Assembly (NCBI GenBank): GCA_013375495.1
Contig: JABXKC010000001.1
Coordinates: 372,001 to 436,000, forward strand
Source of the DNA: Promethearchaeota archaeon
GTDB lineage: Archaea; Asgardarchaeota; Lokiarchaeia; Sigynarchaeales; SOKP01
Direction: 5' to 3'
Length of the DNA: 64,000 nt
Shown: positions 45,401 through 53,106 of the stretch, one piece after another
Layout of the letters: every line of letters begins with the position of its first letter
Numbering within the stretch: position 1 is the first letter of the stretch
Made by a program: the position numbers and the translations under genes
Notes under the pieces: model-generated
What the model saw: only the letters and a program-made list of their open reading frames with translations
What the model was told of the DNA's origin: nothing
The model's database searches: none

Positions 45401-45909
45401 CAGCTATTACAACAGAAAAAAAACTGGAAACCACATATTTCGATAAGTTTCAATTAGTTCTGAAGGAATTGAATGCTAAAATCAACCAAAAATTTAACTC
45501 CGCAAATATCAAAGCTTATTGCATACTTGAGTTAATAGGAGATTTTGAAGAATTGGGTATAGATATCAAAGCTGCAATCTCAAAAGATCAGTTAAAATCA
45601 TGTACGGCCTTAAGTGGGGGCCAAATTTCAATGATTTCAATTAGTTTAATCTTATCCCTTCAAGAAATTAATCCTTCGCCCTTATGTATGTTTGACGAAG
45701 CAGGAATGTTTTTGGACGAAAAGAATTCAGAAGCTTCCTATCATATGATAAAATCTACTTTAGAAGACAACTCTATTCAATTATTAATGTTTCTTCCAAA
45801 ATCATCAAATGCGTTATATTCACTCGCTGACAAGTTAATTGGAGTTGCAAGAGTTGGCAAAAAAGAAGTATCTACCATATTTAAACCTAAAATTTTAAAA
45901 CAAAGATAA
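42418..45909 (+). CDS. smc: divergent SMC (condensin) ATPase, ACG start
   Basis: Chromosome condensation ATPase with a rod-shaped coiled coil. From ACG 42418 it is 1163 residues. Walker A is GPNWSGKT (58-65, normally GPNGSGKS), followed by SQGKIDAIKNLKP and LEEGIGLKALRK, then a coiled coil. The hinge (about 525-680) has VKGPIIEYLKYDDELSYAIE and VIYSKVKNCLVVKDNL. A second coil follows, then signature LSGGQISMISIS (~1065) and Walker B PLCMFDEAGMFLDEKN, unlike the usual DEVDAALD. Every ATG/GTG/TTG start lies after Walker A, the first being ATG 42712. It precedes scpA- and scpB-like genes. Confidence 0.88.
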   Translation, partial: TATSSKKKVNDNREKEHSENGIFLRKVILENFLSFQRDEVDFSKQQNQDPPRFILIIGPNWSGKTSIFQAIKFALGSNERDERYKKWSDFIRNGQAHAMVELHIQYHGEILKVRRTVIRGKSPFFEIQLNHDQNFKKVHVNEIQKLITELDINPDNQFAFVSQGKIDAIKNLKPIELCSFLEEGIGLKALRKEILQQKKGVLSLDIEFQSLVTRKNTLNFNLDLLAPKLVRLNEKKKILDIRKKYTDELLWANKDVLQKEIEKLELSFKESQNKINSITKKAEKYRSLIKENERVIFEIDDNLNSLSKKTGELEYKKKELVNKIDAWQKEKITAKQELDKLSAKVSEIEKVVDKFSNQKQNLENEIKIVKRKKQSIKSDNDKLIKEQNDLIRKIKENEAFLVKYNNLTTEKEDQLRTIQENKNKTENINKDINDIFQSLMDIDHKLEKNKWFLENPSNDLLKQLDANLKSVTVKLLKFGAEIEQLEHDKSKKIQKFKVLQTALRERKIVLSPNINILKEEIKKRELDDRVKGPIIEYLKYDDELSYAIESVLGERLLNSFIASDWDTLNYLERLKKKYNAYCNIYIPKKVHINPFPKISAAGVIGYLAELIKIIDDDVNVQKVIYSKVKNCLVVKDNLSAKELYKTNAFKGKCVTLQGKQIISYKYVYESPHIKRLKGLLSAGTQKEQSELLEKEIKSLNDKILEVKVNQTKLDKVQGEIFRKKESFTDLLFNFKQKKRLTSKKNQLYNQIYSLEQKSGEIKEFVKNLTKKIKDFESQKDPEFFDWNNRIKDIPNELSNLNNELKKWDKKLNENLELLKEINENINFNENNLSIVKLNYDTKKSDFQKSDKKAFEIYRKLENLEDEILSINTKISELQDRKLITQKEKSEIDKAHIQVKLSLEQELFKQSSLQHELGIKKEDLKRILSEIGQFIREEKIVIRPVEDINKDILKIDKELLNYLDVDNSLLIEKEQIITGLKEITKNQKEIERDIKAAITTEKKLETTYFDKFQLVLKELNAKINQKFNSANIKAYCILELIGDFEELGIDIKAAISKDQLKSCTALSGGQISMISISLILSLQEINPSPLCMFDEAGMFLDEKNSEASYHMIKSTLEDNSIQLLMFLPKSSNALYSLADKLIGVARVGKKEVSTIFKPKILKQR

Positions 45910-45911
45910 TT

Positions 45912-46559
45912 ATGGAATTAATAGATTTTTCAGAGGACATCAATAAAAAAATTGATGGTATTAAAGACGATGTTCTTTCAGGTAAAATTAACTTATTGGA
46001 ATTCGAATTAGATCCAATTTTTAACGATATAAAAGATTCACTTAGCATTTTCAACCTTGAAAATTATTCACATAGTTACATAAATGCATGCGAACTACTA
46101 AATCGTAAATTTGAGGAGTTAAGGAATTTACTTAGTTCTTTAGAGATTGAAAAGAAATTTGTGAATTTCCTAAAAGAAAATCCAAAAGAAGAAGAAATAG
46201 TTGAGATTTTTAACGGGTGTTGGAATTATAATTTTGAATTAGACGCTCTATCTCTAAATTTCTTAGAATACGCCTCAAATCGTTTCTGTAAAGAAAAAAT
46301 GATGGATTTAACGATTGAACACTTGAATAAAGAGAGAAGTGACTACCAATTTTTGTTAGAAATTCCAAGGCTCCTGTTCACGGAAAAGGTGACTGCATTT
46401 TTTAATAACATCAGAAATAAACTCCCATGTTATTTTGAAGATGTTTTTGAAAATGAGATAGAACAATTAAAGATTTATGAAGAGTTCGTATATCTGTTGC
46501 ACTTGCTTCAATTAGGGAAAATTAAGTATCAAAAAGAGACAAATACATTGTATTTGTGA
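45912..46559 (+). CDS. scpA: kleisin, ScpA-like
   Basis: A 215-residue protein that links SMC heads. The N-terminal part (DDVLSGKINLLEFELDPIF, then INACELLNRKFEEL) follows the ScpA order of GKID...E.I and a helical hairpin; the C-terminal winged helix ends VYLLHLLQLGKIKYQKE, which matches the ScpA/kleisin end (LELIKLGKV...). Divergent in sequence. It starts 2 bases after smc, in one operon. Recognition depends mostly on position and the C-terminal pattern. Confidence 0.68.
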   Translation: MELIDFSEDINKKIDGIKDDVLSGKINLLEFELDPIFNDIKDSLSIFNLENYSHSYINACELLNRKFEELRNLLSSLEIEKKFVNFLKENPKEEEIVEIFNGCWNYNFELDALSLNFLEYASNRFCKEKMMDLTIEHLNKERSDYQFLLEIPRLLFTEKVTAFFNNIRNKLPCYFEDVFENEIEQLKIYEEFVYLLHLLQLGKIKYQKETNTLYL

Positions 46560-46571
46560 GGTTTTCAAAAA

Positions 46572-47087
46572 ATGAATGAAATTTCAATTTTAATGCACTT
46601 ACTTAGTAGAAAAAGAAATTCCTATCAAATCGGGGCTACTAAAAAAGAGATACTCGAGATTTTAAATGTTAAAAATAAGAACAAATCGGTTCATTTCCAA
46701 AATTTGATTACTGGACTATCTAATTATCTAATACCGCTGGGACTTCAAGTAAAATTTAATTCGTTAAATTCACACTGGTACATAAATTACGATAGCGAGG
46801 TCACAGAATTGGTTTCTGCTAATCCTTTTGAGGGAAGGCCTAGTTTAGCAGCAACTTTATTATGCGTATTAACTTCTTGTCTTAAAAATTCTGGTAATTC
46901 TTCAATTCAGGAAATTAAAAAATTGAGAAGCAAAAAAGAGATAATGGACGATTTAAAAGAGCTGGAGAAGGAGGGATATTTAGTGATAGATAAAACGACT
47001 AAACAAGTCCAGCTCACACCTCTAATTGGATATAAATTAGATTTACATAAACTGTTAGTAAAGTTATCTTTAAAATTAAAAGAATAA
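46572..47087 (+). CDS. scpB: ScpB/KITE-like tandem winged-helix protein
   Basis: A 171-residue protein of two winged helices: ATKKEILEILNVKNKNKS and, after NPFEGRPSLAATLLCVLTS, DDLKELEKEGYLVIDK with VQLTPLIGYKL. In condensins ScpB/KITE subunits bind the kleisin. ScpB itself is more conserved, so the name rests on the smc-kleisin neighbourhood and wHTH repeat. SD GAGGTTTTCAAAA precedes ATG. A hairpin terminator follows. Confidence 0.6.
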   Translation: MNEISILMHLLSRKRNSYQIGATKKEILEILNVKNKNKSVHFQNLITGLSNYLIPLGLQVKFNSLNSHWYINYDSEVTELVSANPFEGRPSLAATLLCVLTSCLKNSGNSSIQEIKKLRSKKEIMDDLKELEKEGYLVIDKTTKQVQLTPLIGYKLDLHKLLVKLSLKLKE

Positions 47088-47126
47088 GAGAGTGGTTCTC
47101 ACCACTGAGCTTCCTCTCTCGTTTTT
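47088..47126 (+). terminator. hairpin and T-run after the smc operon
   Basis: GAGAG (47088-47092) pairs with CTCTC (47116-47120), enclosing TGGT-TCTC-ACCA (93-104), and TTTTT follows (47122-47126). This looks like a bacterial-type intrinsic terminator for the smc-scpAB transcript. The remaining gap to 47297 holds only a possible basic antisense frame (47099-47218) without a ribosome site. Confidence 0.45.
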
Positions 47127-47297
47127 GGTGGTGTAACTCGACTTCTCATTATGTTTTTAGCCTTGTTTTTTCTCATGTAGAATTGTCCATGTTTTTTTCT
47201 AGCATAATGGAGATACCGTTAGCCCGCTAATAAAAGCTGGTTTCCTCTCTTTCAAGAAAGGAAAATATTATTAAAATTATGAAGAGTAGCAAGTAGT

Positions 47298-47933
47298 TTA
47301 ACTGTTAATAGTTATTTTAAGTATCATTTCAGCAGTATGATCGTTGTAGGTTTGAACATCCTCGAAACCCTTTACAGATTCAGCACATGTTATGAAATAC
47401 TCTTTAATGCTTATTTTTCTCTGCTTAAAGAAGTCTTCAATTTTAGTTTTGGCTTCTTCAACTTTCTTTTCAGCATCTTTTTCGATTAAATCAATTTTAT
47501 TTATACAGACAAATATATTATCTGGAAAAAACCTTACATCGCGGAAAAACTCAAACTGCTTTTCTAAAGGCCGATCGCATGAAAAAACCGCTATAATCTG
47601 CGTAGCTATCCGGGAAATAGTTATAATCCCCATTCTTATTACACTACGTGCACGATCACCTCCTGGTGCGAAGATGGTGTGAGCTTTTCCTGAACTATCT
47701 TCTCTAAATACAACCCTGTTCGGATGAATTGTCTTAGTTTCTTTTTGGTTAAGTCTATCTTCTTTATCTCCTCCGGGAACCGTCGCTTCACCAGAAAAAT
47801 CGGTTTTAACAACGGTGCATTTTTTCCCCCCTTCAACCTTTTCTATGTCTCCTACTTTCATATATTTCACAAAAAGGCGTAGAATGCTCGTTTTACCAGC
47901 ACTTATATCTCCAAGTAATCCAATGTTCACCAT
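47298..47933 (-). CDS. Ras-like small GTPase
   Basis: A 211-residue P-loop GTPase. G1 is GDISAGKTS (8-16), a long switch I region carries T-rich strands (KCTVVKTDFSG, TKTIHPNRVVF), the G3 position reads FAPGGDRAR rather than DxxG, and G4 is NKID. The core is closest to archaeal/bacterial MglA- or Arf-like GTPases; C-terminal SAK is replaced by TCAES. It starts 2 bases after the 47935 gene, with SD GGAGGAGCTTTAAC, so the two form a unit. Absence of the G3 Asp suggests unusual Mg or hydrolysis chemistry. Confidence 0.85.
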   Translation of the reverse strand: MVNIGLLGDISAGKTSILRLFVKYMKVGDIEKVEGGKKCTVVKTDFSGEATVPGGDKEDRLNQKETKTIHPNRVVFREDSSGKAHTIFAPGGDRARSVIRMGIITISRIATQIIAVFSCDRPLEKQFEFFRDVRFFPDNIFVCINKIDLIEKDAEKKVEEAKTKIEDFFKQRKISIKEYFITCAESVKGFEDVQTYNDHTAEMILKITINS

Positions 47934-47934
47934 G

Positions 47935-48747
47935 TTAAAGCTCCTCCGATTCTAATAGTTTATTTAATAAGAGTTCGTAATCCTCAATTAAATACTGCCC
48001 TAGATAAGCGTTATTATGCGATTCGATGAGAGCGATTAGAACTTCTTTTAAATTTTTAGCACTATTCGCATACTTTTGCAGGTTTTCTGATGTTGGGTCA
48101 GCATCAAATTCTCTTGCTTTTTCTTCAAAACCAAACTTTGCGCGTTCAGGTAAGGAATCGAAAAATCCAAAAGCGGAATAACCTTGATATTGGAAAAACA
48201 CGAAGAACCTTGTTTTAATTGAAGAAATAACCTTAGTTAAATAAGCTGAAGGATATATCTCCCCTAATGTGAGTTCATCATCTTGCTCGATTACAAAATA
48301 GGGAGATATTGGAGATACTTGGCTTCCATACATTTCTTTTGGAGGGAGCGAAATAAACGGTAATTTTTCTGATACAATAGCCCATAGATCCTCCCTTTTC
48401 TTCTCTAATAATATGTCTTTGATTTCATCGTAAGCAAAATAAAAATCTGCTTGAAGGGCCAGTAAAGAACTTAGATAAACTGAAAGAGAAGCAAATGTAG
48501 CTTCTAATAGAGGTCTTCTACCCTCGTCAGAATTAGTAGGTTTTACCGCACCCTTCCACGCTCGAAGCCCCGTGTATACAAATCCTTTTACATCGAAGAA
48601 ACTTCCAGAAAGAAAAATGAACGAAGGAGGGGCCCCTTTCTTTTCTGTTAAGAGAGTTCTTGATTTATTTAAGAGGGTATCCTCTAAATTTTTATCGTTA
48701 AACTTTGAATGAATGATAGGCATCATTAAAAATTTTTTTTTTGCCAT
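47935..48747 (-). CDS. partner gene of the GTPase, unknown
   Basis: A 270-residue mixed alpha/beta soluble protein (PSFIFLSGSFFDVKGFVYTG, KTRFFVFFQYQGYSAFGFF, SAKNLKEVLIALIESHNN). No recognised motif, membrane helix or cysteine cluster. It is immediately upstream of the GTPase (stop at 47935, GTPase ATG at 47933), so it may be an effector or exchange protein. Roadblock or longin folds cannot be claimed by eye. Confidence 0.65.
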   Translation of the reverse strand: MAKKKFLMMPIIHSKFNDKNLEDTLLNKSRTLLTEKKGAPPSFIFLSGSFFDVKGFVYTGLRAWKGAVKPTNSDEGRRPLLEATFASLSVYLSSLLALQADFYFAYDEIKDILLEKKREDLWAIVSEKLPFISLPPKEMYGSQVSPISPYFVIEQDDELTLGEIYPSAYLTKVISSIKTRFFVFFQYQGYSAFGFFDSLPERAKFGFEEKAREFDADPTSENLQKYANSAKNLKEVLIALIESHNNAYLGQYLIEDYELLLNKLLESEEL

Positions 48748-48891
48748 TGTTCATACGCTCCAAATTAATAGTTATACTCTATATGAAAATTTGTATAATT
48801 AATTCTATGTATTCTTAATTAATCAATATAATATCTTTATATAATAAATACTATTCAAACTTTATCAATTCCGCATTTCTTCTTGAAGGAA

Positions 48892-49491
48892 CTAGTTTTC
48901 ATAAGCCAACAATTCTCGGATTTTTGCGGTAATTATATCATAATCTTCAATTGAGCTTAAATTTGAGATGGTAATGAATTCAATTTTATCAATATTCTTA
49001 AAACGATAACTAATACTCAAATTAGGGTTATTTTCTTTTATTTTTATTAGAGCTCCCTTGAGAAAAATGTTAATAAATTTTTCAGAAGTTTCTTGTATCC
49101 CTCTTTTTTCAGGATCAATAAATTTTATCTCGACTTTTTTAAAATCGTAGAGGTTAAGAACACAAAGTAAATTTTCTTCTTCTTGATTTTGATTTGAAAA
49201 GATTTTTCGTTTAATATTAGTTCCCTTGAAAGCTTCTTCAGAGATTTCTTCGTTAAAATACTCGTCTATAGATTTATTTTCTTGAGAATACGATTTTGAA
49301 TATAACTCGTCTGCACTAGAGAACGATTGATTCGAAATTAACGAGTTTATAACAGTTAAAGCTGATTGTATTTCAGAGATTTCTAATTTTAAATCATCCA
49401 GTTGTTCTTTTTTTTTGTAGTATAGGTTCTGAACTATTGAAAGTATCCGTGTTAATTTTTCCGTTTCGTTTTCTTTATTGTTCGATTCCAT
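48892..49491 (-). CDS. coiled-coil protein, unknown
   Basis: About 199 residues from ATG 49491. A predicted coiled coil (LTRILSIVQNLYYKKKEQL, IQSALTVINSL) is followed by an acidic Ser/Glu stretch and a mixed alpha/beta C-terminal domain (LLCVLNLYDFKKVEIKFIDP, IEFITISNLSSIEDYDIITA). It could be an adaptor for the adjacent GTPase pair, but there is no homology to support that. It is 145 bases upstream on the same strand. Confidence 0.55.
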   Translation of the reverse strand: MESNNKENETEKLTRILSIVQNLYYKKKEQLDDLKLEISEIQSALTVINSLISNQSFSSADELYSKSYSQENKSIDEYFNEEISEEAFKGTNIKRKIFSNQNQEEENLLCVLNLYDFKKVEIKFIDPEKRGIQETSEKFINIFLKGALIKIKENNPNLSISYRFKNIDKIEFITISNLSSIEDYDIITAKIRELLAYEN

Positions 49492-49573
49492 TGACTTCAA
49501 TATATTTTTAAAAAACTTAAATTTATTTATTAAGTGTTAGTTGAATTATGTATTTTTAATATGAGTGAATAAC

Positions 49574-50437
49574 ATGCCTTCTATGATAATTACGCCCAAA
49601 CCAGACGATCCTGAAGTTCAAACTTTATCCAAAGAGTTTGAATCCAGAGGGTATGATGTAAGATATTTTATCCCGTCAACAATTAAAGTGAAAATTAACA
49701 TCAGCCAATTTGAAAAACAATTTGAAAATCTTGATCCTTATGGGGCTCTTGTAAGAGGCTTTGGCGCCGCACCTACTCAGAAGATTTTTTTTAGACTCGA
49801 TTTACTTAACGCAATTGAAGAGTACGGATTAAAATTAATTAATTCGAGGGAATCCTTGGAGATAGCCAGCGACAAATTTCTTACTTCAATTTATCTCGAA
49901 AAACATAAAATCCCAACACCAAGAACAATAGTATGTGAGAATCCTAATGATGCATTAGAATCCTTCGAAGAACTTGGTGGAGATATTGTGCTTAAACCAT
50001 TATATGGCTCTAAAGGTGTTGGAATTACTAGAATAAACGATAAGGGTTTTGCAGAGAATATTTTCTACACTTTAAGCCAATTACACGAGGTTTTCTATCT
50101 ACAAGAATTTATAAAGCATCCTAATCGAGACATTAGAATTTTAGTTTTAGGAAATGAAGCAATAGCAGGAATGTATCGAGTAAGTGATAACTGGAAAACA
50201 AATATTTCCGCCGGAGCAAGATCTGAACCCCTAGAGCTTTCTGAGGAGTTAACAAATCTTGCAATAAAAGCTGCAAAAATAACGAAAACAGAAATAGCAG
50301 GTGTTGATATTGTAGAAAGCGAAGAGGGTCTACTAGTTTTGGAAGTAAATTCCATCCCCGGTTTTACAGCCCTTCAAAATGTGACAGAAATCAATTTAGC
50401 GGAAGAAATCGTATCGTATTTTTTGAAAAATATATAA
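49574..50437 (+). CDS. RimK/MptN-like ATP-grasp ligase
   Basis: ATP-dependent carboxylate-amine ligase of the RimK group; family members add glutamate to ribosomal S6, tetrahydromethanopterin or coenzyme F420. It shows DKFLTSIYLEKHKIPTPRT, the ATP-grasp GGDIVLKPLYGSKGVGITR, YLQEFIKHPNRDIRILVLG and GVDIVESEEGLLVLEVNSIPG in part (metal-binding Glu and Asn). About 287 residues. ATG 49574 follows GAGTGA by 5 bases; GTG 49565 is earlier but lies on that motif. The substrate is not set; a pterin or F420 ligase would fit the archaeal setting. Confidence 0.85.
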   Translation: MPSMIITPKPDDPEVQTLSKEFESRGYDVRYFIPSTIKVKINISQFEKQFENLDPYGALVRGFGAAPTQKIFFRLDLLNAIEEYGLKLINSRESLEIASDKFLTSIYLEKHKIPTPRTIVCENPNDALESFEELGGDIVLKPLYGSKGVGITRINDKGFAENIFYTLSQLHEVFYLQEFIKHPNRDIRILVLGNEAIAGMYRVSDNWKTNISAGARSEPLELSEELTNLAIKAAKITKTEIAGVDIVESEEGLLVLEVNSIPGFTALQNVTEINLAEEIVSYFLKNI

Positions 50438-50480
50438 TTTTAGTTTTAAAGAGAAATAAGAAAAAAAAAGGTTTTCGAGT

Positions 50481-50828
50481 TTAGCTTAAATCTTCAATCA
50501 AACCTATAATGGCGGCGATAAGAACAAGTACGCAAGCCCAAATACCTGCTGCAAAAATCACCAGCAATATCGCAAGGATTAATAACATAAGCCAATGAAA
50601 GGGAAGGGGATTATTTGGTTTCCATGCTACTAAAAATGTTAAAATAACCACTACAAGTCCAATAATTAAAGTAATGATTCTATCTAGAAGCTGAATGCTG
50701 ACGATGAGGGGTAAAAAATCATACCCCGCTAAACCAGCAAAACCATTAATAATATAGACTAGTCCTACTAGAGCTCCTAATATCGTCAGGATTTTCATTA
50801 TTCCTTCATTTTTATAATGTTTAGTCAT
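50481..50828 (-). CDS. four-helix membrane protein, unknown
   Basis: A 115-residue protein with hydrophobic helices LTILGALVGLVYIINGFAG, LLDRIITLIIGLVVVILTFL, WLMLLILAILLVIFAAGIWA and VLVLIAAIIGLIEDL. It resembles no family I can name. ATG 50828 or the internal ATG ten codons later. Isolated, convergent with the RimK-like gene. Confidence 0.6.
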   Translation of the reverse strand: MTKHYKNEGIMKILTILGALVGLVYIINGFAGLAGYDFLPLIVSIQLLDRIITLIIGLVVVILTFLVAWKPNNPLPFHWLMLLILAILLVIFAAGIWACVLVLIAAIIGLIEDLS

Positions 50829-51052
50829 TTTACATCAATTCTTTTAGTTATTTAATTTTAATAATTGTATTAAGAAGTTAACCATTAAAAGCATTTAATA
50901 TTTTCATTTCAGAAATATCAATAATTAAATTTTTTATGATATTTTTCATAACCGGTTTCACTATTAATTCTATATCTTATTAAGTTCGAAGCTTTAGAAG
51001 TATTATCCAGATATTTCTTTATTTTTAATTGCATAGAGTTTGAAAAATCTAT

Positions 51053-51223
51053 GTGATTGAAGATAAAATAGTAAAATATAAGGAAAATCTAACTTTAGCT
51101 CAAAGATTAGCTAATAATCGATACGCTGATCATGAATACTATGACAAGATGGTTAGCAGACTCGAAAAAATGTTAATTTTTTATGAAAATTTGAAAGTTT
51201 GGAAAGAGAAATCAGAGAAATGA
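51053..51223 (+). CDS. 56-residue helical protein
   Basis: GTG 51053 to TGA 51221-51223 gives 56 residues: ENLTLAQRLANNRYADHEYY then MVSRLEKMLIFYENLKVWKEK. Charged, amphipathic and plausibly real, but without SD. It lies in the 440-base gap between the membrane protein and maf; the rest (50829-51052) shows nothing. Confidence 0.5.
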   Translation: MIEDKIVKYKENLTLAQRLANNRYADHEYYDKMVSRLEKMLIFYENLKVWKEKSEK

Positions 51224-51267
51224 AATTCTAGGCTTATATTATTAAAATTACTATTATCCAATACATT

Positions 51268-51870
51268 TTAACATTCAAATAAATTCAAATTAAACTCTTC
51301 TTTCAAGATTTTAAATATTTTTTGCATTGGCAAGCCTATAACATTTGAAGGAGAACCTTGAATTTTTTTAATAAATAAACTAGCTCTATCTCTACTTGAA
51401 TAAGCACCCGCTCTACCTTTCCAATCACCAATTCTAATATAGTCACGAATATCAGCATCAGATAAATCTAGAAAAGTAACAATTGTAATATCGTAATCAA
51501 TTACGACTTTAACATCACCTATTTCTGTTATTGCTATCCCTGTAATAAGATTATGAGAGCGATTAGCTAGAGTATTTAGCATTTTAAATGCTTCAGCTTC
51601 ATTTTGGGCTTTACCAATGATTTTACCATTTAATACCACAATTGTATCAGCAGCTATAACAACTGATCCTTTCTCTTCATTTACTAACATTTCTTTTGCT
51701 TTTAATACTTTTACCTTAGCTAATTCTTTTACTAACTCAATTGGCTCAGAAATTCGCTCTTTATAATTATTCTCGTTAATGTTCGTGTTGAGAGTTTCAA
51801 AAGGAATATTTAGTCTATTGATAAGTTCTGATCGATCAGTAGATTTGGATGCTAATATGATTTTTTTCAT
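51268..51870 (-). CDS. maf: Maf-family nucleotide pyrophosphatase
   Basis: A 200-residue Maf protein that hydrolyses non-canonical or modified nucleoside triphosphates to monophosphates. Features are the start KKIILASKSTDRSELI, VVIAADTIVVLNGKIIGKAQ, the RSHNLITGIAI strand, GDWKGRAGAYSSRDRASLFI and SPSNVIGLPM. The length is standard. Divergent from the dolichol-kinase-like pair. Confidence 0.94.
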   Translation of the reverse strand: MKKIILASKSTDRSELINRLNIPFETLNTNINENNYKERISEPIELVKELAKVKVLKAKEMLVNEEKGSVVIAADTIVVLNGKIIGKAQNEAEAFKMLNTLANRSHNLITGIAITEIGDVKVVIDYDITIVTFLDLSDADIRDYIRIGDWKGRAGAYSSRDRASLFIKKIQGSPSNVIGLPMQKIFKILKEEFNLNLFEC

Positions 51871-51953
51871 AATTGTTATTGTAAAAAAGTTTATTAAAAG
51901 AATGAACCCACTATCATTAATATAAGGAATTAATTAATAAATTTGAAATATAC

Positions 51954-53060
51954 ATGACAGAGTATCTATATTGGTTTCTATTAATGCTATTTTCTTATTT
52001 AGTTGTGTTATTTTGTTATATGCATTTTTCGTATAAAAAAGAAGTGCTTAATAATTTATTAGGGTTTAGCGCTTTATTTTTAACTTTCAGTGTTACTATA
52101 ATTGTCGTAATGTTAATGTTTCAAGACGCAACGCTATATTCCTCTACGATACCAATCTTTTCTCTTTCTTTTGGACTCCCTTTACTTATTATTGGAGCAA
52201 TAGTTTTGATCTCATCGGTCCTGCTGTTTCTTTTTAAAAAGATTTTTAAAAACAAGGATTTATCGAAATTTTGGAAAATGTTAGAGGAAAAATCAAATAA
52301 GAGAAGTAAATTAAGGGGAGATACATATAGAAAAATCCCACATGTTCTGATTTTTATTGGTATGCTTTTCATTTGGTATTCAGGAGTTATTATTGTGAAG
52401 GATCTATTAGGGTCAATTAGCGGGATGATTCCAGACGAAAATAACATGTTTTTGTTGTTCTTAACGTTACTTACGGAACCAGATAGTATTAGTACAGTTT
52501 TATTTTCGCTAGGGTGGTTCTATTACCTCTTATTTTTCTTTTTCTATGGGTTTTGTTTTATTATGTTAGCAAATGAGTTTACAAGAAAAGCTAAGAGTTT
52601 AGGTTTTCCTTTTAATTTCCTCTGCAGAGTTCTACTATGTGAAGAAGAAAAAAGAGGTTACGGAACATATCTCTTTTTTGCTATCGGCCAAATGGTTGCT
52701 GCCTTAATTACTCCACCAATGGTGTTTCTAACAATTTTAGGAATGAGTTCTCTAGCAGATTTAGCAACAAGTCAAGTAGGGATAAGATACGGGAAAAACA
52801 AAATTAAATGGAATAACGATAAATCTTGGCAAGGAAGCATTGCTGGTATAATCGTGTGTTTTATTATATGTATATTGTTTATTGGCGTTTATTGGGCTTT
52901 AATTTTCACTTTTGCTTTCTTTCTTTTTGATGTTCTTACAAACAAACCTCTCAATATTTCTGATAATTTATTAATACCGTTTGGTAGTAGCCTTATATTT
53001 TTGTTTATACGGTTTTTTTTTAATTTCGATTATTATACAATTATTTTAACATGGTTTTGA
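51954..53060 (+). CDS. dolichol kinase/phosphatidate cytidylyltransferase-like membrane protein (copy 1)
   Basis: A 368-residue protein with about nine membrane helices. The core has DTYRKIPHVLIFIGMLFIW, MSSLADLATSQVGIRYGKNKI and KSWQGSIAGIIVCFIIC, the DAAAS..G..G and K..EGS motifs of CTP-using dolichol/phytol/diacylglycerol kinases (Sec59, DGK1, VTE5). It would phosphorylate an isoprenoid alcohol. It is followed after 46 bases by a second member, so the two may act as a pair or be a duplication. Confidence 0.75.
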   Translation: MTEYLYWFLLMLFSYLVVLFCYMHFSYKKEVLNNLLGFSALFLTFSVTIIVVMLMFQDATLYSSTIPIFSLSFGLPLLIIGAIVLISSVLLFLFKKIFKNKDLSKFWKMLEEKSNKRSKLRGDTYRKIPHVLIFIGMLFIWYSGVIIVKDLLGSISGMIPDENNMFLLFLTLLTEPDSISTVLFSLGWFYYLLFFFFYGFCFIMLANEFTRKAKSLGFPFNFLCRVLLCEEEKRGYGTYLFFAIGQMVAALITPPMVFLTILGMSSLADLATSQVGIRYGKNKIKWNNDKSWQGSIAGIIVCFIICILFIGVYWALIFTFAFFLFDVLTNKPLNISDNLLIPFGSSLIFLFIRFFFNFDYYTIILTWF

Positions 53061-53106
53061 TTACAGAAAATAGGTTTCTTAAATTATTTAACTTTAAGGA
53101 TTAAAG

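Noticed and set aside
42712..45909. SMC starting at ATG 42712, or a Rad50 identity
   Set aside because: This start removes Walker A; there is no zinc hook CxxC between the coils but an SMC-type hinge, so Rad50 does not fit.
47099..47218. Small ribosomal protein gene on the minus strand
   Set aside because: Basic and protein-like, but no start codon with a ribosome site and no match to a known small ribosomal protein.
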